Source: Streptomyces sp. SAI-135
GTDB lineage: Bacteria; Actinomycetota; Actinomycetes; Streptomycetales; Streptomycetaceae
DNA length: 64,000 nt
Reading direction: 5' to 3'
NCBI RefSeq assembly: GCF_029893805.1
Contig: NZ_JARXYP010000002.1
Location: forward strand, 1,798,001-1,862,000
Under the pieces are notes generated by a model. That model was not told the DNA's origin and did not search any database. It saw nothing but the letters and a program-made list of their open reading frames with translations. This document shows positions 7,826-17,194 of the stretch, piece by piece (the stretch's first letter is position 1; each line of letters starts with the position of its first letter). Made by a program: the position numbers and the translations under genes.

Positions 7826-8875
7826 TCAGCGGATGCGTTCCGCCACCAGCACCGGCCGCTCGGGCAGCGACACGCTCACGGCGGCGCCGGCGGTGAGCTC
7901 GGCGGCCTCGTGCGCGGGCAGGTCGGCCTTGGCCTCGGTGCCGTCGGCGAGCCGGACGGTGACGCGGACGGCCGCGCCCAGGAAGGACGTGGCGACCACG
8001 CGGGACTTCCCGTCGGAGGCGGCCCGTACCCGCACGGCCTCGGGCCGCACCAGCACGTCGACCTCGCCGGCGGACGGCACCGGGCCGTCGACCGGCAGCC
8101 GCTGTCCGAGCACGTCGACGGTGTCCTGGACGAGCCGGCCGGGGATCCTGCTCATCGTGCCCACGAACTCGGCGACGAAGGCGGTGGCGGGGCGGGCGTA
8201 CAACTCGCCGGGCGGCGCGCACTGTTCGAGCTTGCCGGCGTGCATCACGGCGACCCGGTCCGCCATGGACAGGGCCTCCTCCTGGTCGTGGGTGACGAAC
8301 AGGGTGGTGATGCCCAGTTCCTGCTGGAGCCGCCGGATCTCCTCGCGCAGGCTGAGCCGCACCTTGGCGTCCAGCGCCGACAGCGGCTCGTCGAGGAGCA
8401 GGACACGCGGGCGCAGGGCGAGCGCGCGGGCCAGCGCGACCCGCTGCTGCTGGCCGCCGGAGAGCTGGTGCGGGAACCGGCCGCCCTTGTCGGCGAGTCC
8501 GACGAGGTCCAGCAACTCGGCTGCCCGGGACCGCCGTTCGGCCGTGCGGACCTTGCGCATGCGCAGTCCGAAGGCCACGTTGTCGAGTGCGTCGAGGTGC
8601 GGGAAGAGGCTGTACGACTGGAAGACCATCCCGGCGTCCCGGCGGTGGGCCGGCACCCTGGTCACGTCCTCGCCGTCCACCAGCACCTCGCCGGAGTCGG
8701 GGTGCTCGAAACCGGCGAGCATCCTGAGGGCGGTGGTCTTGCCGCAGCCGGACGGGCCGAGCAGGGCGAGCAGTTCACCCGGCCGGGCGGCCAGGTCCAG
8801 TCCGTCGAGGGCCACGGTCGGCCCGAACTCCCGCCTCAGGCCCCGGAATTCGACGGTTGCAGCTGATTCAGACAT
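7826..8875 (-). CDS. ABC transporter ATP-binding protein
   Basis: ATPase subunit of 349 aa of an iron/spermidine/phosphonate-type importer. Walker A GPSGCGKTT, Q-loop MVFQSYSLFPH, signature LSGGQQQRVALARAL, Walker B VLLLDEPLSALD and the switch His in FVTHDQEEAL are intact. The C-terminal 110 residues form a TOBE-like regulatory domain. It starts 3 nt after the upstream permease stop, so it is translationally close to the two permeases and the binding protein. Substrate specificity cannot be read from this subunit. Confidence 0.92.
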   Translation of the reverse strand: MSESAATVEFRGLRREFGPTVALDGLDLAARPGELLALLGPSGCGKTTALRMLAGFEHPDSGEVLVDGEDVTRVPAHRRDAGMVFQSYSLFPHLDALDNVAFGLRMRKVRTAERRSRAAELLDLVGLADKGGRFPHQLSGGQQQRVALARALALRPRVLLLDEPLSALDAKVRLSLREEIRRLQQELGITTLFVTHDQEEALSMADRVAVMHAGKLEQCAPPGELYARPATAFVAEFVGTMSRIPGRLVQDTVDVLGQRLPVDGPVPSAGEVDVLVRPEAVRVRAASDGKSRVVATSFLGAAVRVTVRLADGTEAKADLPAHEAAELTAGAAVSVSLPERPVLVAERIR

Positions 8876-8878
8876 GAG

Positions 8879-9691
8879 TCATCCCCGGGAGGTAGGACGG
8901 GTACGGCCGCCGAAGCCGGCCAGGGCGAGGAGCAGCACCCACGTCACGAGCAGACTGAGCACGGACACGGCGACGGACAACTGGGCCTGCGAACCGCTGA
9001 CGTTGACGATCCACACCGCGAAGGGCTGGAAGCCCAGCAGCTGGGCCACGGTGAACTCGCCGAGCACCAGGGCCAGGGTGAGGAAGGAGGCGTTGAGCAG
9101 GGCGCCGCGCAGGTTGGGCAGGACGGCCCGGACCAGAGCCTGCGGCCAGCCGGCACCGCAGCTGCGGGCGGCCTCGACGAGGGTGCGGACGTCGACGGCC
9201 CGGAGGCCGGCGTCCAGGGCCCGGTACACGAAGGGCAGCGCCATCACGACGTAGGCCAGCACCAGGACGAACGGGAAGTCGGGGTTCTGGATCGCCACGA
9301 AGGTCTGGAACAGCGGGGTCCGGGAGAGGTGGTCGGGGCCCCATTTGAGGACCGTGCCGATGCCGGCGACGAACGCGATCGGCGGGACGACGAGCGGCAG
9401 CGAGCACACCACTTCGACGACCGGCCTGAGCCGCGGTGCCCCGAGCCGCAACGCGACCATGGCGGGCACCATCAGCAGCAGCACGACGGCGATGGTGGCG
9501 AGGGCCAGTTCCAGCGAGAGCAGCAGGCTGGCGACGAAGCCGTCGGTGGAGAAGATCTGCGTGTAGGCGTCGAAGGTGACACCCTGGCCGGGCACGTCGA
9601 CGGTGAAGACGACGGACGCGGCCAGCGGCACCAGGAAGTACAGTCCGGCGAGGCCGAGGACGCCCCACCGCCACAGGTTCAGGCGAGCCAT
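8879..9691 (-). CDS. ABC transporter permease (second)
   Basis: Membrane subunit of 270 aa with about six helices. The EAA loop is visible as VRTLVEAARSCGAGWPQALVRAVLPNL, though the canonical EAA is degenerate. AAGGAG 6 nt before the ATG at 9691 marks the start. Its first 13 nt overlap the end of the other permease gene, indicating coupling. The topology resembles PotC/PhnV-type permeases. It forms the heterodimeric channel with the upstream permease and is powered by the downstream ATPase. Confidence 0.9.
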   Translation of the reverse strand: MARLNLWRWGVLGLAGLYFLVPLAASVVFTVDVPGQGVTFDAYTQIFSTDGFVASLLLSLELALATIAVVLLLMVPAMVALRLGAPRLRPVVEVVCSLPLVVPPIAFVAGIGTVLKWGPDHLSRTPLFQTFVAIQNPDFPFVLVLAYVVMALPFVYRALDAGLRAVDVRTLVEAARSCGAGWPQALVRAVLPNLRGALLNASFLTLALVLGEFTVAQLLGFQPFAVWIVNVSGSQAQLSVAVSVLSLLVTWVLLLALAGFGGRTRPTSRG

Positions 9692-10575
9692 CGGGCGCTC
9701 CTTCGCTGAAGGGGCAGGTACACGGCCATGACCAGACCGGCGACCAGGACCATGTCGAGGCTGAGGGCGAGCGCCACGTTCTCCTGGCCGACGAGCACGT
9801 TGCCGGAGATCGCGTCGGCGATCTGGAGGGTGACCAGCGGGATCGAACTGCCCACCATCGCGGCGGCGGTGGCATAGGCGGCGAAGGCGCTGCCGAAGAG
9901 CAGCACGAATCCGCCGAGGAGTGTGGGCAGCAGGACGGGCAGGGCGACGAACCGCCAGTACTGCGCGCCCGTGGCCCCGTTGTTCTGCGCGGCCTCGCGC
10001 CACTGGACGCGCAGCCCCTCCAGGGCGGGGGTGACGGTGAGGACCATGAGCGGGATGAGGAAGTACAGGTAGACGATGACCAGGCCCCAGAAGCTGTAGA
10101 GGTCCCAGCCCTGGTCGGTGAGGCCGAAGCGCCGGGTCAGCACACCGGCGTTGCCGAGCGTGGCGACGAAGGCGAAGGCCAGCGGGACACCGCCGAAGTT
10201 GGCGAGGACCCCGGACGCGGTGAGCACGGCCTCACGCAGGGCGCGGAATCGGGAGGTCACCACGGCCTGGGCGAGGGGCAGTCCGACCAGGGTGCCGAGG
10301 GCGGCGGACACGGCCGACAGCTTCACGCTGCCGAGCAGTGCGGTGAGGTAGGCGCCCTTGAGGGAGGTCGTCAGATTGCCGAGGGTGTACGAAGTCGCCC
10401 CGGTGGCGGGGTCCTTGGCGGTGAACGCGCCGTCGAGCATGGCGGCCGCGGGCAGCCCGAAGGCGACCGCGACGAACGCGAGCAGCGGGACCACCGCGAC
10501 CCAGCCGAGGGACCGGCGCCGCCGCCTCACCTGAGCGGCGGGCGCCGTGTCCACCCGTACGGCGGTGGCCGTCAT
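9679..10575 (-). CDS. ABC transporter permease (first)
   Basis: Membrane subunit of 298 aa. An Arg-rich N-terminus is followed by about six transmembrane helices, starting LGWVAVVPLLAFVAVAFGLP; the EAA-like loop is LRVQWREAAQNNGATGAQYW. It resembles PotB/PhnU/FbpB-type permeases. ATGA overlap with the binding-protein gene (10572-10575) and a 13-nt overlap with the next permease show a tightly coupled operon. Confidence 0.9.
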   Translation of the reverse strand: MTATAVRVDTAPAAQVRRRRRSLGWVAVVPLLAFVAVAFGLPAAAMLDGAFTAKDPATGATSYTLGNLTTSLKGAYLTALLGSVKLSAVSAALGTLVGLPLAQAVVTSRFRALREAVLTASGVLANFGGVPLAFAFVATLGNAGVLTRRFGLTDQGWDLYSFWGLVIVYLYFLIPLMVLTVTPALEGLRVQWREAAQNNGATGAQYWRFVALPVLLPTLLGGFVLLFGSAFAAYATAAAMVGSSIPLVTLQIADAISGNVLVGQENVALALSLDMVLVAGLVMAVYLPLQRRSARWLA

Positions 10576-11726
10576 CCGGAGACGGCCTTCGCCCAGCCCT
10601 CACCGAGGACCGTCTTGGCCTTGTCCTGCTGGGCCTCGGTCGGGAACTCCGGGGTTCCGGTGACCTCGGGCAGCTTGGCCGCGGCGGCCTTGTCGAGGGT
10701 GCCGGCCTTCTCCATGGCGGTCATCAGGGCCGGGCGGGCGTATCCCTTGAGCCAGAGGTTCTGGCCCTCGGCGCTGTAGAGGTACTCCTGCCACAGGCGG
10801 GCGGCCGCCGGGTGCGGGGCGGCCTTGTTGACGGCCTGGGAGTAGTACTGCGAGAACTGGCCGTCGCTCGGGACCGTAACCTTCCAGTCGACGCCCTTGG
10901 ACTTGAACTCGTCGGCGTACCCGGCGTTGAGGTAGTCCCAGTCGATGCTGATCGGCGTCTCGCCCTTCTCGACGGTGGCCGGGGTCGACTCGACGGGCGT
11001 GTAGTTGCCGTTCTTCTTCAGCTTGGCGAAGAAGTCCAGGCCGGGCTGGATGTCGTCGAAGGAGCCGCCGCTCGCGAGCGCGGCCGCGTAGACCCCGCCG
11101 AAGGCCGAGCCGGACTTGGTGGGATTGCCGTTGAGGGCGACCTGGCCCTTGTACTGGGGCTTGAGCAGGTCGGCGAAGGTGGTGGGGCAGGTCTTGACCC
11201 GCTTGGCGTCGCAGCCGATGGAGATGTAGCCGCCGTAGTCGTTGTACCAGCGGGCCTGCGGGTCCTTCTGGCCGGTGGGGATGTCGTCGTACGACTGGAC
11301 CTTGTACGGCGCGAGCAGGCCCTGCTGGGCGGCGCTCAGCGCGAAGGAGCTGCCGAGGTCGAGGACGTCCGGGGCGCGGTCCTGGCCCTTCCTGGACGTC
11401 ACGGCGTTGATCTCGTCCTGGCTGGAGCCGTCGGGGTTCTCGACGGAGATCTTGATGCCGTACTTCTTCTGGAAGCCGTCGATCAGGGCTCCGTAGTTGG
11501 CCCAGTCGCGGGGCAGTGCGATGGCGTTGAGCGTGCCCTCCTTCTTCGCCGCGGCGACCAGCTTGTCCATGCCGCCGAAGTCCGCGGCGAAGGTGGCGGT
11601 GGCGGCACTCTTGCCGTCGGCGGTGGTCGACGCGGTGTCGGGGGCGGCACCACAGGCGCTCAGGGCGAGGGCGGCGAGGGTGGCGAGAACACCGAGGGCG
11701 GCGGTTCTCGGCAGGGACACGGTCAC
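10572..11726 (-). CDS. ABC transporter substrate-binding lipoprotein
   Basis: Extracytoplasmic solute-binding protein of 384 aa, first gene of the importer operon. The signal peptide ends in the lipobox LSAC, so the mature protein should be lipid-anchored. The fold is the type II class used for spermidine, 2-aminoethylphosphonate, iron and thiamine (KKEGTLNAIALP, APDVLDLGSSFALSA, WDYLNAGYADEF). GTG at 11726 with CTGGAG 5 nt upstream is preferred; GTG at 11720 and ATG at 11762 are alternatives. The operator palindrome at 11783-11800 lies just upstream. The ligand is unknown; the fused phosphatase in the operon points to an organophosphate or phosphonate. Confidence 0.88.
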   Translation of the reverse strand: MTVSLPRTAALGVLATLAALALSACGAAPDTASTTADGKSAATATFAADFGGMDKLVAAAKKEGTLNAIALPRDWANYGALIDGFQKKYGIKISVENPDGSSQDEINAVTSRKGQDRAPDVLDLGSSFALSAAQQGLLAPYKVQSYDDIPTGQKDPQARWYNDYGGYISIGCDAKRVKTCPTTFADLLKPQYKGQVALNGNPTKSGSAFGGVYAAALASGGSFDDIQPGLDFFAKLKKNGNYTPVESTPATVEKGETPISIDWDYLNAGYADEFKSKGVDWKVTVPSDGQFSQYYSQAVNKAAPHPAAARLWQEYLYSAEGQNLWLKGYARPALMTAMEKAGTLDKAAAAKLPEVTGTPEFPTEAQQDKAKTVLGEGWAKAVSG

Positions 11727-11782
11727 GGCTTCTCCAGGGGACGCGCGAGGGTGCGGAGCCATACGGGAGTCAAAAGGGAGAG

Positions 11783-11800
11783 AACTTGTCTGAACAAGTT
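11783..11800. promoter_or_regulatory. palindromic operator, likely GntR/HutC site
   Basis: AACTTGT-CTGA-ACAAGTT is a perfect 7-bp inverted repeat with a 4-nt centre. It lies 56 nt upstream of the binding-protein start, in the divergent gap shared with the GntR-family gene. The size and symmetry suit a HutC-type dimer. It is a strong candidate for control of both transcripts. Confidence 0.65.
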
Positions 11801-11919
11801 GGCCTCAGTAAGGCTGCCGCTGGTGTCCTGTCCGTAAACTCTGGCGAAACGTCGGCCGCTGAATTCCCGCACAATCAGGGCTTCTCCCGTCGACACAGGA
11901 GGTCGACTACGCTGGTCAC

Positions 11920-11931
11920 GCTGTGCACAGC
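11920..11931. promoter_or_regulatory. 12-bp perfect palindrome before the GntR gene
   Basis: GCTGTGCACAGC, centred 26 nt before the GntR start codon. It could be a second operator or a start-proximal hairpin affecting autoregulation. It is unlike the 11783-11800 site, so it need not bind the same protein. Confidence 0.3.
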
Positions 11932-11951
11932 ATTCGACTCAGAGGGGAAGC

Positions 11952-12692
11952 ATGGGGGCGCGACACGAGCAGATCGCCGACGCACTGCGCCGGGCGATCG
12001 ACCGCGAGGAGTACACCGTCGGCAGTCTGCTGCCCGCCGAGACGGAGCTCGCGGCGCACTACGGCGTCTCCCGCGGGACGGTCCGCCAGGCGGTGGCGGC
12101 GCTCACCTCCGAGGGGCTCATCGGCTCCCGGCAGGGCGCCCGGCGGGTGGTGCTGGCCAGCCGCCGCAGCCAGAGCTTCGCGGAGCTGAGGAGTTTCGCG
12201 CAGTGGGCGCGGGCGATGGGCCGGGAGGCGACCGGCCGAGTGGTGGCACAGGAGTACCGGCCCGCCTCCCAGGAGGACTCGGTACGCCTCCAACTGACCG
12301 CAGGAACACCGGTGTTGCACGTCCTGCGGGTGCGCGGTCTGGACGGCGAACCGGTGTTGCTGGAGCGGACGGTGTACGCCGACTGGATCTCCCCGACCGT
12401 CGAGGCCGTCGAGCCCGACTGCCCCTCGGTCACACAACGCCTGTACGACGACACGGGGTTGGTGTTCGCCTACGGGGAGCACGTCATCGACGCGGTGGCG
12501 GCCGGTGCGCGCGACGCGGAGCTGCTGGGCGTGCGCCGGACCAGTCCGCTCCTGCGGGTCCGGCGGGTGACCACGACCCGTGAGGGGCGGCCGGTGGAGT
12601 GGTCGGACGACCGCTACCGTTCTGACGCGGTGAGCTTCAGCGTGCACAACTCGATCGGCAACAACGCGCTGGCGCGCAAGACCGCGGAGTAG
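11952..12692 (+). CDS. GntR-family (HutC subfamily) transcriptional regulator
   Basis: DNA-binding regulator of 246 aa. The winged helix-turn-helix lies at residues 5-70 (LPAETELAAHYGVSRGTVRQ), then a UTRA ligand-binding domain at about 80-240 (VLHVLRVRGLDGEPVLLERT, PLLRVRRVTTTREGRPVEWS). GAGGGGAAG precedes the ATG. It is divergent from the ABC importer/HAD-EEP operon and most probably represses it until a substrate-derived ligand binds the UTRA domain. The inverted repeat at 11783-11800 is the expected site. Confidence 0.9.
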   Translation: MGARHEQIADALRRAIDREEYTVGSLLPAETELAAHYGVSRGTVRQAVAALTSEGLIGSRQGARRVVLASRRSQSFAELRSFAQWARAMGREATGRVVAQEYRPASQEDSVRLQLTAGTPVLHVLRVRGLDGEPVLLERTVYADWISPTVEAVEPDCPSVTQRLYDDTGLVFAYGEHVIDAVAAGARDAELLGVRRTSPLLRVRRVTTTREGRPVEWSDDRYRSDAVSFSVHNSIGNNALARKTAE

Positions 12693-12794
12693 GCCCGCCC
12701 GGCCGGGCCGCAGGGCTGTCCCGCGCCGGGGACGACGGCACAGGCGTTCCCCCGCACGCGTACAGTCGCACCACCGCCCATGACGGAGGTCTCC

Positions 12795-13277
12795 GTGAAC
12801 ATCGCCGCACTCCCCCGGATCGACGAGCACGTGACGCTGGCCGCGGCCCGGGCCGACGATGTCTGGCAGGCGCTCGGCGAGACCCTGGAGCAGTCCTTCG
12901 GCCGCCCGCGCTCCGCCCGCTACGCCCGTCTGGTGGGCGTGGCCGACCGTACGGCGTCCGGGCCGCGGCCCCTCGCCGAGGGTTCGGTCCTTCCCGGGTT
13001 CCGGGTGGCCGACGCGGTCCCGGGACGCCAGCTGGTCCTCGTCGGCCGCCACCACTTCTCGACGTACGCCCTGGTCTTCCGGATCGAGCAGGCCGACGGC
13101 GGCCGCGCGCGGCTGCGGGCCGAGAGCCGGGCCCGGTTCCCCGGACCCGGCGGTGCCCTCTACCGGCTGCTGGTCATCTCCTCCGGCGCGCACGCCCTGC
13201 TCACCGGGCGGCTGGTGGCCTCGGTCCGATGCCGCGCCGAGCGGCTCAGGTGGGCGAACCCGACGAGAAGCGCCTGA
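12795..13277 (+). CDS. DUF2867-type (SRPBCC-like) protein
   Basis: Conserved protein of 160 aa with a likely helix-grip fold: GFRVADAVPGRQLVLVGRHH and ALVFRIEQADGGRARLRAES, then FPGPGGALYRLLVISSGAH, as in the DUF2867 group. GTG at 12795 is preferred because GGAGG lies 5 nt upstream; the in-frame ATG at 12780 has no site. Its 3' end overlaps the convergent Lrp gene by 32 nt (13246-13277). Function unknown; such proteins often bind small hydrophobic ligands. Confidence 0.75.
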   Translation: MNIAALPRIDEHVTLAAARADDVWQALGETLEQSFGRPRSARYARLVGVADRTASGPRPLAEGSVLPGFRVADAVPGRQLVLVGRHHFSTYALVFRIEQADGGRARLRAESRARFPGPGGALYRLLVISSGAHALLTGRLVASVRCRAERLRWANPTRSA

Positions 13278-13698
13278 GCAGCGGGGACAGGACCAGCACC
13301 GACTTGGTGCGTTCCACGAACGGCTCCCCGGCGATCCGCTCCAGTACCCGCTCGAAGTGCCGCATGTCGGAGGCGAAGACCTGGACGACCGCGTCCGCCT
13401 CGCCGGTGACGGTGGAGGCGGCCACGACCTCCTGGTAGCGCTCCAGACCCCGCTGGATGGTCTCCGGGGAGGTGTTGCGCCGGCAGTAGATCTCGACGAA
13501 CCCCTCGGTCTCCCAGCCGAGGGCCGCCGGGTCCACGCGTACGGTGAATCCGGTGATGGCCCCGGTGGCACGCAGCCGGTCCACGCGCCGTTTCACGGCG
13601 GGCGCGGACAGGCCGACGATCTGCCCGATGTCCGCGTAGGAGCGGCGGGCGTCCTCGGCGAGGGCGTGCACGATGCGTTCGTCGAGATCGTTCAGCAC
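13246..13698 (-). CDS. Lrp/AsnC family transcriptional regulator
   Basis: Regulator of 150 aa with an N-terminal HTH (RSYADIGQIVGLSAPAVKRR) and a C-terminal RAM domain (STVTGEADAVVQVFASDM) that binds amino-acid effectors. It lies 10 nt downstream of an APC amino-acid permease on the same strand, so the two are probably co-transcribed and the permease a target. The start is GTG at 13698 with only a weak ribosome site. The 3' end overlaps the convergent DUF2867 gene. Confidence 0.9.
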   Translation of the reverse strand: MLNDLDERIVHALAEDARRSYADIGQIVGLSAPAVKRRVDRLRATGAITGFTVRVDPAALGWETEGFVEIYCRRNTSPETIQRGLERYQEVVAASTVTGEADAVVQVFASDMRHFERVLERIAGEPFVERTKSVLVLSPLLRRFSSGSPT

Positions 13699-13708
13699 GG
13701 TGGGTGGA

Positions 13709-15166
13709 TCAGCTTTCGGGTGTTGCGAGTCGGGAACGGCGATGGCCGTACACGAAGTAGAACACGAGCCCGACGGCCATCCAGACCCCGAAGACCACCC
13801 AGGTGACGGTGGACAGGCTGCCCATCATCCACACGCAGAAGGCGAAACCCAGCGCCGGGAAGACCGGCGAGAGCGGGACCCGGAAGGTGCGGGGCATGTC
13901 CGGGCGGGTCCGGCGCAGCACCACGACGGCGATGTTGACCAGCGCGAAGGCGAAGAGCGTGCCGATGCTGGTGGCGTCGGCGAGCTGACCGAGCGGGATG
14001 GCCGCCGCCAGGACACCGCAGAAGAGGGAGACGATCACCGTGTTGGCCCGGGGCGTGCCGGTCCTCGGGTGGACGCGGCCGAACACCTTCGGCACCAGTC
14101 CGTCCCGGGCCATCGCGAAGAGGATGCGGGTCTGGCCGTAGAGCACGGTCAGGACGACGCTCGCGATGGCGATGACCGCGCAGAACGCCAGCAGGGTGCC
14201 CCAGAAGCTCTGCCCGGTCACCTCGCGCATGATCTGGGCCAGCGCGGCCTCCGAGTCGTTGAAGTGCTGCCAGGGCCTGGCGCCGACCGCCACGGCCGCG
14301 ACCAGGACGTACAACGCGGTCACGATGACCAGCGAGAGCATGATGGCGCGCGGCAGGTCGCGCTGGGCGTTCTTCGCCTCCTCACCGGCCGTGGAGGCGG
14401 CGTCGAAGCCGATGTAGGAGAAGAACAGCGTGGCACCGGCCGCACTCACGCCCGCCATGCCGAGCGGCATGAAGTGCTCGTAGTTCCCGGAGCGGAAGCC
14501 CTGGACGCCGATCGCGCAGAACAGCACCAGCGCGGCGATCTTCACGACCACCATGACGGTGTTGGCGCGGGCCGACTCGCGGGCACCGCCCAGCAGGAAG
14601 GCCATGGCGAGCAGGACGACGATCAGCGCAGGGAGGTTGAAGACGCCGCCGTCGCCGGGCGGGGCGGACAGCGCGTCCGGGATGGTGACGCCGATGGTGC
14701 CGTCGAGCAGTTCGTTCAGGTACTCGCCCCAGCCGACGGCCACGGCGGCGACCGAGACGCCGTACTCCAGGACCAGGCACCAGCCGCAGATCCAGGCGAT
14801 CAGTTCGCCCATGGTTGCGTACGCGTACGAGTACGAGGACCCGGAGACCGGGATGGTGCCGGCCAGCTCGGCGTAGGACAGGGCCGAGAAGAGAGCGGTG
14901 AGGCCGGCGATCACGAAGGAGAGGGTCACGGCGGGACCCGCCTTCGGCACCGCCTCACCGAGCACCACGAAGATGCCGGTGCCGAGGGTGGCGCCGATGC
15001 TGATCATCGTCAGCTGCCACAGCCCGAGGGAGCGCCTCAGGGCCCCTCCCTCGCCCTGGCCGCCCTCCGCCACCAGCCGTTCCACCGGCTTGCGCCGCAG
15101 GAGGCGCGCGCCGACCCCCGCCGCCTGTGGTGTGCGCTGTCGTGGGGGTGCGCCTTGGTCGAGCAC
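13709..15166 (-). CDS. APC-family amino acid permease (CAT-like)
   Basis: Membrane transporter of 485 aa with about twelve helices. The substrate-binding GxG motif in helix 1 (MISIGATLGTGIFVVLG) and SYAELAGTIPVSGSSYSYAY are typical of cationic amino acid/polyamine APC permeases. AAGGAG 7 nt before the GTG at 15166 sets the start; a longer in-frame reading to 15328 lacks a site. It forms an operon with the Lrp regulator downstream. The upstream inverted repeat at 15241-15271 may be the regulator's binding site. Confidence 0.88.
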   Translation of the reverse strand: MLDQGAPPRQRTPQAAGVGARLLRRKPVERLVAEGGQGEGGALRRSLGLWQLTMISIGATLGTGIFVVLGEAVPKAGPAVTLSFVIAGLTALFSALSYAELAGTIPVSGSSYSYAYATMGELIAWICGWCLVLEYGVSVAAVAVGWGEYLNELLDGTIGVTIPDALSAPPGDGGVFNLPALIVVLLAMAFLLGGARESARANTVMVVVKIAALVLFCAIGVQGFRSGNYEHFMPLGMAGVSAAGATLFFSYIGFDAASTAGEEAKNAQRDLPRAIMLSLVIVTALYVLVAAVAVGARPWQHFNDSEAALAQIMREVTGQSFWGTLLAFCAVIAIASVVLTVLYGQTRILFAMARDGLVPKVFGRVHPRTGTPRANTVIVSLFCGVLAAAIPLGQLADATSIGTLFAFALVNIAVVVLRRTRPDMPRTFRVPLSPVFPALGFAFCVWMMGSLSTVTWVVFGVWMAVGLVFYFVYGHRRSRLATPES

Positions 15167-15240
15167 GCGCTGACTCCTTCGTCGCTGCAGGTGAGTACAG
15201 CGAAGCACCCTACGAGCCCGGACGTCACAGTCGTAATGCA

Positions 15241-15271
15241 GCAACCTTGCACGCACTCGCAAGATCGTTGC
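15241..15271. promoter_or_regulatory. nested inverted repeats upstream of the APC permease
   Basis: Outer arms GCAAC (15241-15245) and GTTGC, inner arms CTTGC and GCAAG, spaced like a dyadic Lrp/AsnC site. It lies about 75 nt upstream of the permease start. Binding by the adjacent Lrp protein is inferred. Confidence 0.35.
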
Positions 15272-15333
15272 GTTCCGCGCGGCTGGGCGGGGGTTCGTTG
15301 CGCGCACCCGCCTCCGGTGCCCTTTCACCCGCC

Positions 15334-15612
15334 TCAGCGGTCCTCCGGCTCCCCCGCGACGGCTCGCGCCTCAGCCGCGTCGGCCTCGTCGAACCCCGTC
15401 CGACCGGGCTTGCCGTGGGCCGCGGCCAGGCCGTCGATCCCGGGCGTGTGCGCCTCCCCCGCGGCCTGCGCGCTGGTGCCGAGCGCGGCCCCGATCTGCG
15501 ACCAGGAGGCCCCGGCGGCCGGGAGCGCCCGTGGCCCCGTACCCGCCCGCACCGGGTCGGCAACGGTCGGGAAAACGTGTACGGCCCCCGCCTCCCGACG
15601 GGGGCCGCACAC
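15334..15612 (-). CDS. small HTH-type ORF, possibly decayed
   Basis: An ORF of up to 92 aa holds a recognisable helix-turn-helix, ASWSQIGAALGTSAQAA, preceded by VADPVRAGTGPRAL. This is the pattern of small Streptomyces HTH proteins, including the one at 24768-25319. The only early start (GTG at 15612) lies inside the guaB1 terminator hairpin and has no ribosome site, and the sequence after the HTH looks unconstrained. It may be a remnant or a gene with a later start. It occupies the 450-nt gap between the permease and guaB1. Confidence 0.35.
   Translation of the reverse strand: MCGPRREAGAVHVFPTVADPVRAGTGPRALPAAGASWSQIGAALGTSAQAAGEAHTPGIDGLAAAHGKPGRTGFDEADAAEARAVAGEPEDR
15583..15606 (-). terminator. 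guaB1 terminator
   Basis: GGCCCCCG (15583-15590) pairs with CGGGGGCC (15599-15606) around an 8-nt loop, 14 nt downstream of the guaB1 stop. Confidence 0.7.
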
Positions 15613-15619
15613 CGCAGAA

Positions 15620-17104
<1,485 letters not shown>

Positions 17105-17194
17105 TCAGCCAGGGGGAAAGAGCACGTACTTCATTCTCCCACGCCGTACCGGACGCCACCCACGGGCGGAACGTCCAGACCGGCGGAGGGGCTC

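Noticed and set aside
11727..11882. PHO box for the HAD-EEP transporter operon
   Set aside because: No GTTCACC-type direct repeats were found, so PhoP control is not supported by sequence.
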